The notes under the pieces: model-generated | Databases searched by the model: none | What the model saw: the letters and a program-made list of their open reading frames with translations, nothing else | What the model was told of the DNA's origin: nothing | Program-made: the position numbers and the translations under genes | Assembly: GCA_938030095.1 (NCBI GenBank) | Contig: CALHGK010000010.1 | Span: 124,001 to 188,000, forward strand | Length of the DNA: 64,000 nucleotides | Origin: an uncultured Candidatus Saccharibacteria bacterium | GTDB lineage: Bacteria > Patescibacteriota > Saccharimonadia > Saccharimonadales > Saccharimonadaceae | Direction of reading: 5' to 3' | Part shown: in pieces, positions 61,307-64,000 of the stretch | Layout of the letters: every line of letters starts with the position of its first letter | How positions within the stretch are numbered: the stretch's first letter is position 1

Positions 61307-61314
61307 ACACCAGT

Positions 61315-61581
61315 ATGATTACTAAGGATAACAAAGCGAAAGCGATTGCTTTGACTCAGGTCAGCAAGAACGACGTCGGCAGCCCACAGGCGCAGGTGTC
61401 TATCTTGACGGCTCGTATCAAAGAGGTGACCGAACACCTTAAGTCCAACAAGCACGACAACATGGCTCGTCGTGGCCTCAAGCAAATGGTCGGCCGGCGC
61501 AAGCGGCTGCTCCGCTACCTTGAGCGGACGAACTTTGATGCCTACAAAGCAACGCTCGAAACCCTCGGCTTGCGCAAATAA
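61315..61581 (+). CDS. rpsO: 30S ribosomal protein S15
   Basis: 88 residues. VGSPQAQVSILTARIKEVTEHLKSNKHDNMARRGLKQMVGRRKRLLRYLERTNFDAY is the S15 signature. Binds 16S rRNA central domain. Promoter directly adjacent, so its leader is at most a couple of nucleotides, ruling out the usual autoregulatory leader. Confidence 0.98.
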   Translation: MITKDNKAKAIALTQVSKNDVGSPQAQVSILTARIKEVTEHLKSNKHDNMARRGLKQMVGRRKRLLRYLERTNFDAYKATLETLGLRK

Positions 61582-61601
61582 GCGCCCGCCACGAGAAATA
61601 G

Positions 61602-61628
61602 ACCTCTCCGCCTATTGGGGAGGTTTTT
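61602..61628 (+). terminator. Terminator after rpsO
   Basis: ACCTCTCC/GGGGAGGT stem then TTTT. Confidence 0.85.
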
Positions 61629-61725
61629 GGTGGTGAGATAGTAGCACAAATATACTATACTTGACAAATATGAGATCAAGATGTACCGTACAATATATTA
61701 TGTCATAAACAAAAAGGAGTTATTT

Positions 61726-62427
61726 ATGTATAAAGCAAGACATGAGGCAGGTAGTGGTGGCGTTGCTACTCTCGAAGCTATTATGGGACAAACAGATCAG
61801 GAGAAGAAGGTAGCAGCTGATCTTGGTAAATTGATAGATCAACATCTTGAGGGTGCACCTCTGCGCGATAATGGCTTAAATAAACAGCTGCGGTGTGTAG
61901 CATACGGAGATCTGACACTTGAAGATGTGGCGAAGGTGGCTGATGCTGCAGATTCACCACGGATGTTTGAGCTGCTTAAGGCGGCAGAGGCAGCGCGAGC
62001 AAAATACTGCCGTCAATACGAGGGTAATCTTGAATCTTTTGAAACCTTTGATGGTTCGACGCACGTGAGCGTAGAACTATACGAGCACATGACAACACAG
62101 GATGGGCAGACACAGCGAGAAAAGGGTGTGTCTATTCGATGTCGTATGATGGGTGTTGGTTTCCATGGCAATGACCAGGATAAATTTGTCCAATATGTCA
62201 ATCTTGGAAGTGCGCAGTATGTAGTCGATGTAGATGAATCGGCTGTGCGGTATACACAGCAGACACAAACAAAGCCAAGCGGCGACCTTGGCGAGTATGC
62301 CCAGGCAGAGGATATGGACCTTATCAAGAGGCTCATTGAGCGCTCCAAGAAGAATACCGCGCCTACGACGCTTGATGTTGTCTGTGGTGGAGTTAAGCGC
62401 GTGATGAGCACATTCTCTCGCCCGTAA
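61726..62427 (+). CDS. Hypothetical soluble protein
   Basis: 233 residues, no family recognised. Begins YKARHEAGSGGVATLEAIMG; helical central part; strands VSIRCRMMGVGFHGNDQDKFVQYVNLG; basic helical end. AAGGAG Shine-Dalgarno before ATG 61726; the frame extends 45 nt upstream without a better start. Confidence 0.65.
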   Translation: MYKARHEAGSGGVATLEAIMGQTDQEKKVAADLGKLIDQHLEGAPLRDNGLNKQLRCVAYGDLTLEDVAKVADAADSPRMFELLKAAEAARAKYCRQYEGNLESFETFDGSTHVSVELYEHMTTQDGQTQREKGVSIRCRMMGVGFHGNDQDKFVQYVNLGSAQYVVDVDESAVRYTQQTQTKPSGDLGEYAQAEDMDLIKRLIERSKKNTAPTTLDVVCGGVKRVMSTFSRP

Positions 62428-62513
62428 GGTATCTGATGAGGGTGGCCCTTCGCCTTGTGTATTATTCTCCCACCAATGCTATACTAGAAACACCACCACG
62501 AAAGGAGCACACC

Positions 62514-63182
62514 ATGGCATTTGGCCCAATGATGACAGTCACGACAAAGCAGGGGCTCGAGCTGGAGCTTGCGCCGTTTGCGCGGGATGAGCTGAGGCCA
62601 TTTGTGGACGGGTTTGCGCACGGGACGGTCACGCAGTATTTTGCCGAGCACCGGGCGCAGACGCTCGAGACCGAGCAAGCTTGGTATGACAAAACAATCG
62701 CAGATAAAGAAAGTATCGTCTGGGGTATCTGGGCCAAGGATGGTGAGGCACGGCGGCTGGTAGGTAGCACGGCACTGGTGAGTATTACGAGAAAGCACAT
62801 CCACACTGCCATAAGCGGCATCATTATTGTGGATAAGAATTACTGGGGCAAGGGTGTTGCTAGTGCTAGCCACCATGCTCGTACGTGGTACGCCTTTGAG
62901 AATCTGGGGCTGCACTGTATTAAATCTGCCGTGGTGCAGGGCAACATTGCGAGCTTGCGCGCTCTCCAGCGGTGTGGCTATGCTCATATCTATACTGAGC
63001 GCAACGATGTCTTTATCAATGGCAAGCTGCACCATACCGATCACCTTGAGTGCCTCAACCCTATTGACTGGGCCTGGAACCAGTGGTGGGGGAGTGACCA
63101 ACCCTCACCCGAGCACACAGCAGCGCGCCAGCGCAGCCTCGCCGCACTGGAGTGGGCGAGAGAGCGGGTGGTGTTGCTATAG
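62514..63182 (+). CDS. GNAT family N-acetyltransferase
   Basis: 222 residues. Acetyl-CoA-binding pattern GIIIVDKNYWGKGVASASHHARTWYAFENLGLHCIKSAVVQGNIASLRALQRCGY is typical of the RimJ-type branch, and IWAKDGEARRLVGSTALV of the preceding strand pair. Substrate unknown. AAAGGAG Shine-Dalgarno and TGCTATACT about 30 nt upstream. Confidence 0.92.
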   Translation: MAFGPMMTVTTKQGLELELAPFARDELRPFVDGFAHGTVTQYFAEHRAQTLETEQAWYDKTIADKESIVWGIWAKDGEARRLVGSTALVSITRKHIHTAISGIIIVDKNYWGKGVASASHHARTWYAFENLGLHCIKSAVVQGNIASLRALQRCGYAHIYTERNDVFINGKLHHTDHLECLNPIDWAWNQWWGSDQPSPEHTAARQRSLAALEWARERVVLL

Positions 63183-63230
63183 CATACGCAATGCTTTACA
63201 AAACTAACCACCATACGTTATCATGCAATA

Positions 63231-64000
63231 ATGAGCCAAGAAAAACAACCATCAGCTGAAACAACTTCGCCAGTGTCTTCCTCGCACGAAATAGCGAGGG
63301 AGCCACTATGCACAGCTGAGCGGCTTGCGCAGGAGCGTCGGCAGTTTGTCGTTGACAAAGCAGCGCGCGAGGCAAAGCGGTTTGCACACGATTTGGAGAC
63401 GATGGCAGCAGGGGAGAAGGCTGCAGAATATTTGGTGGATGGCAGCCCGGCAGATATGATACCTGAGGAGGTAGTGCCACTGCTAAATGGCGCAGTCGTT
63501 GCAGTGGATGAGACGATAGATAAGGCGCGTATTCTCGAGCAGCGAACCGTCACATTATGCCGAAGGCGGGATGATGGGCTGACTAATGATGAATTTTGCC
63601 AGGCTGTAGCAGATGCATACCAGCAGTCGCCAGCTATGCGGCGCATGCAAGAGGTGGCACACCAGATTATAAGTGGTATTAAACATCTGCACGCTGGCAA
63701 CCCAACGATCTCCATCGGTGTATTTGACCCAAGTATCTACATTGACCGCGTCTTGATGCGTAGAGTTCAGCAAGATGGCGGCAATAGTGCATTGCACTGC
63801 TATGGGACGGCACTGCTTGCCCGCTACAAAGAGCAAAATGATGCGGACAAGCATCTATATCTCCACACCGCATCAGCGCGAGCGCTGTTGGATGCCTGTG
63901 ATGCTGGTGGTGTGCAGCTTGCGGATGCTGTTGAGTGGGAGCTCATTACCGAGCAGGGTAGCCGTTATGGCAATGCTTATGCCTGGATGTCTCGCGAGAT
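63231..64000 (+). CDS. Hypothetical protein, 3' end outside the window
   Basis: Frame open from ATG 63231 to the window edge (256 residues visible). Acidic, helical N-terminus (SQEKQPSAETTSPVSS; ERLAQERRQFVVDKAAREAKRF), then LCRRRDDGLTNDEFCQAVADAY and a C-terminal part with HCYGTALLARYKEQN. No family recognised. TATCAT ends 6 nt before the ATG; leaderless. Confidence 0.7.
   Translation, partial: MSQEKQPSAETTSPVSSSHEIAREPLCTAERLAQERRQFVVDKAAREAKRFAHDLETMAAGEKAAEYLVDGSPADMIPEEVVPLLNGAVVAVDETIDKARILEQRTVTLCRRRDDGLTNDEFCQAVADAYQQSPAMRRMQEVAHQIISGIKHLHAGNPTISIGVFDPSIYIDRVLMRRVQQDGGNSALHCYGTALLARYKEQNDADKHLYLHTASARALLDACDAGGVQLADAVEWELITEQGSRYGNAYAWMSRE

Noticed and set aside
1..64000. CRISPR array or transposase gene
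   Set aside because: No regularly spaced identical repeats and no DDE, tyrosine or serine recombinase motif was seen.
1..64000. Alternative code with UGA as glycine
   Set aside because: Several genes end at TGA with correct protein ends (HIT, HAD, ABC neighbours), and Trp is coded by TGG.

Overview
The window looks like chromosomal DNA of an ultra-small Patescibacteria/CPR bacterium, most likely Candidatus Saccharibacteria (TM7). This is inference from several signs: a cluster of T4SS_pilin-type small membrane proteins beside a VirB6/TrbL-like protein, two FemAB-type transferases, compact core genes with almost no biosynthetic pathways, WhiB-like proteins (which suggest gene exchange with actinobacterial hosts), and dense short-leader promoters. 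TGA is used as a normal stop codon (for example in the HIT and HAD genes), which argues against the UGA-glycine code of SR1/Gracilibacteria.

Layout. 1-6.7 kb: two divergent FemAB-like transferases, valS, a His-rich exported protein, rlmH and a HIT hydrolase. 6.7-16.1 kb: four tRNAs (three Ser, one Arg), a lone pilin, a 955-residue beta-helix/leucine-rich surface protein, an alpha/beta hydrolase, two hypotheticals, comF and hsp20. 16.7-22.7 kb: six tandem T4SS-type pilins divergent from a 984-residue VirB6-like membrane protein. 22.7-32.8 kb: a lipoprotein, an ABC-2 exporter, a 23-residue hydrophobic peptide gene with its own consensus promoter, a membrane spermidine-synthase-like protein, and a ribonucleotide reductase locus (nrdA, a small gene, nrdB, a flavin-type protein, a small CxxC-tail protein). 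Two families of repeated, apparently structured intergenic elements lie in this region. 32.8-43.5 kb: pyrG, argS, mscL, orn, corA, a YjbR protein, dnaG-rpoD. 43.7-50.4 kb: a Pro/Gln-rich membrane protein, a P-loop kinase, two WhiB-like genes, a membrane-anchored GH16 enzyme and polA. 50.5-64 kb: unknown proteins, a HAD hydrolase, mutM-holA, rpsT, a DHH-like protein, truB, an aldose epimerase, rpsO, a GNAT protein and a truncated hypothetical.

How it fits together. Informational genes (valS, argS, dnaG, rpoD, polA, holA, mutM, truB, rpsT, rpsO) are interleaved with surface and secretion functions (pilins, VirB6-like, beta-helix/LRR protein, GH16, FemAB), as expected of an episymbiont that must contact a host cell and import building blocks.

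Most striking observations: (1) at least 18 genes have a -10-like hexamer ending 6-7 nt before the ATG and no Shine-Dalgarno, so transcripts should be leaderless; (2) two repeated intergenic element families show compensatory changes in their stems; (3) the ribonucleotide reductase has class Ic-type metal/radical residues, a large subunit without the usual C-terminal cysteine pair, and a nearby 79-residue protein ending in CEGCQ under an NrdR-box-like palindrome; (4) adjacent WhiB-like genes, one with two cysteine clusters; (5) a 23-residue hydrophobic peptide gene with toxin-like features.
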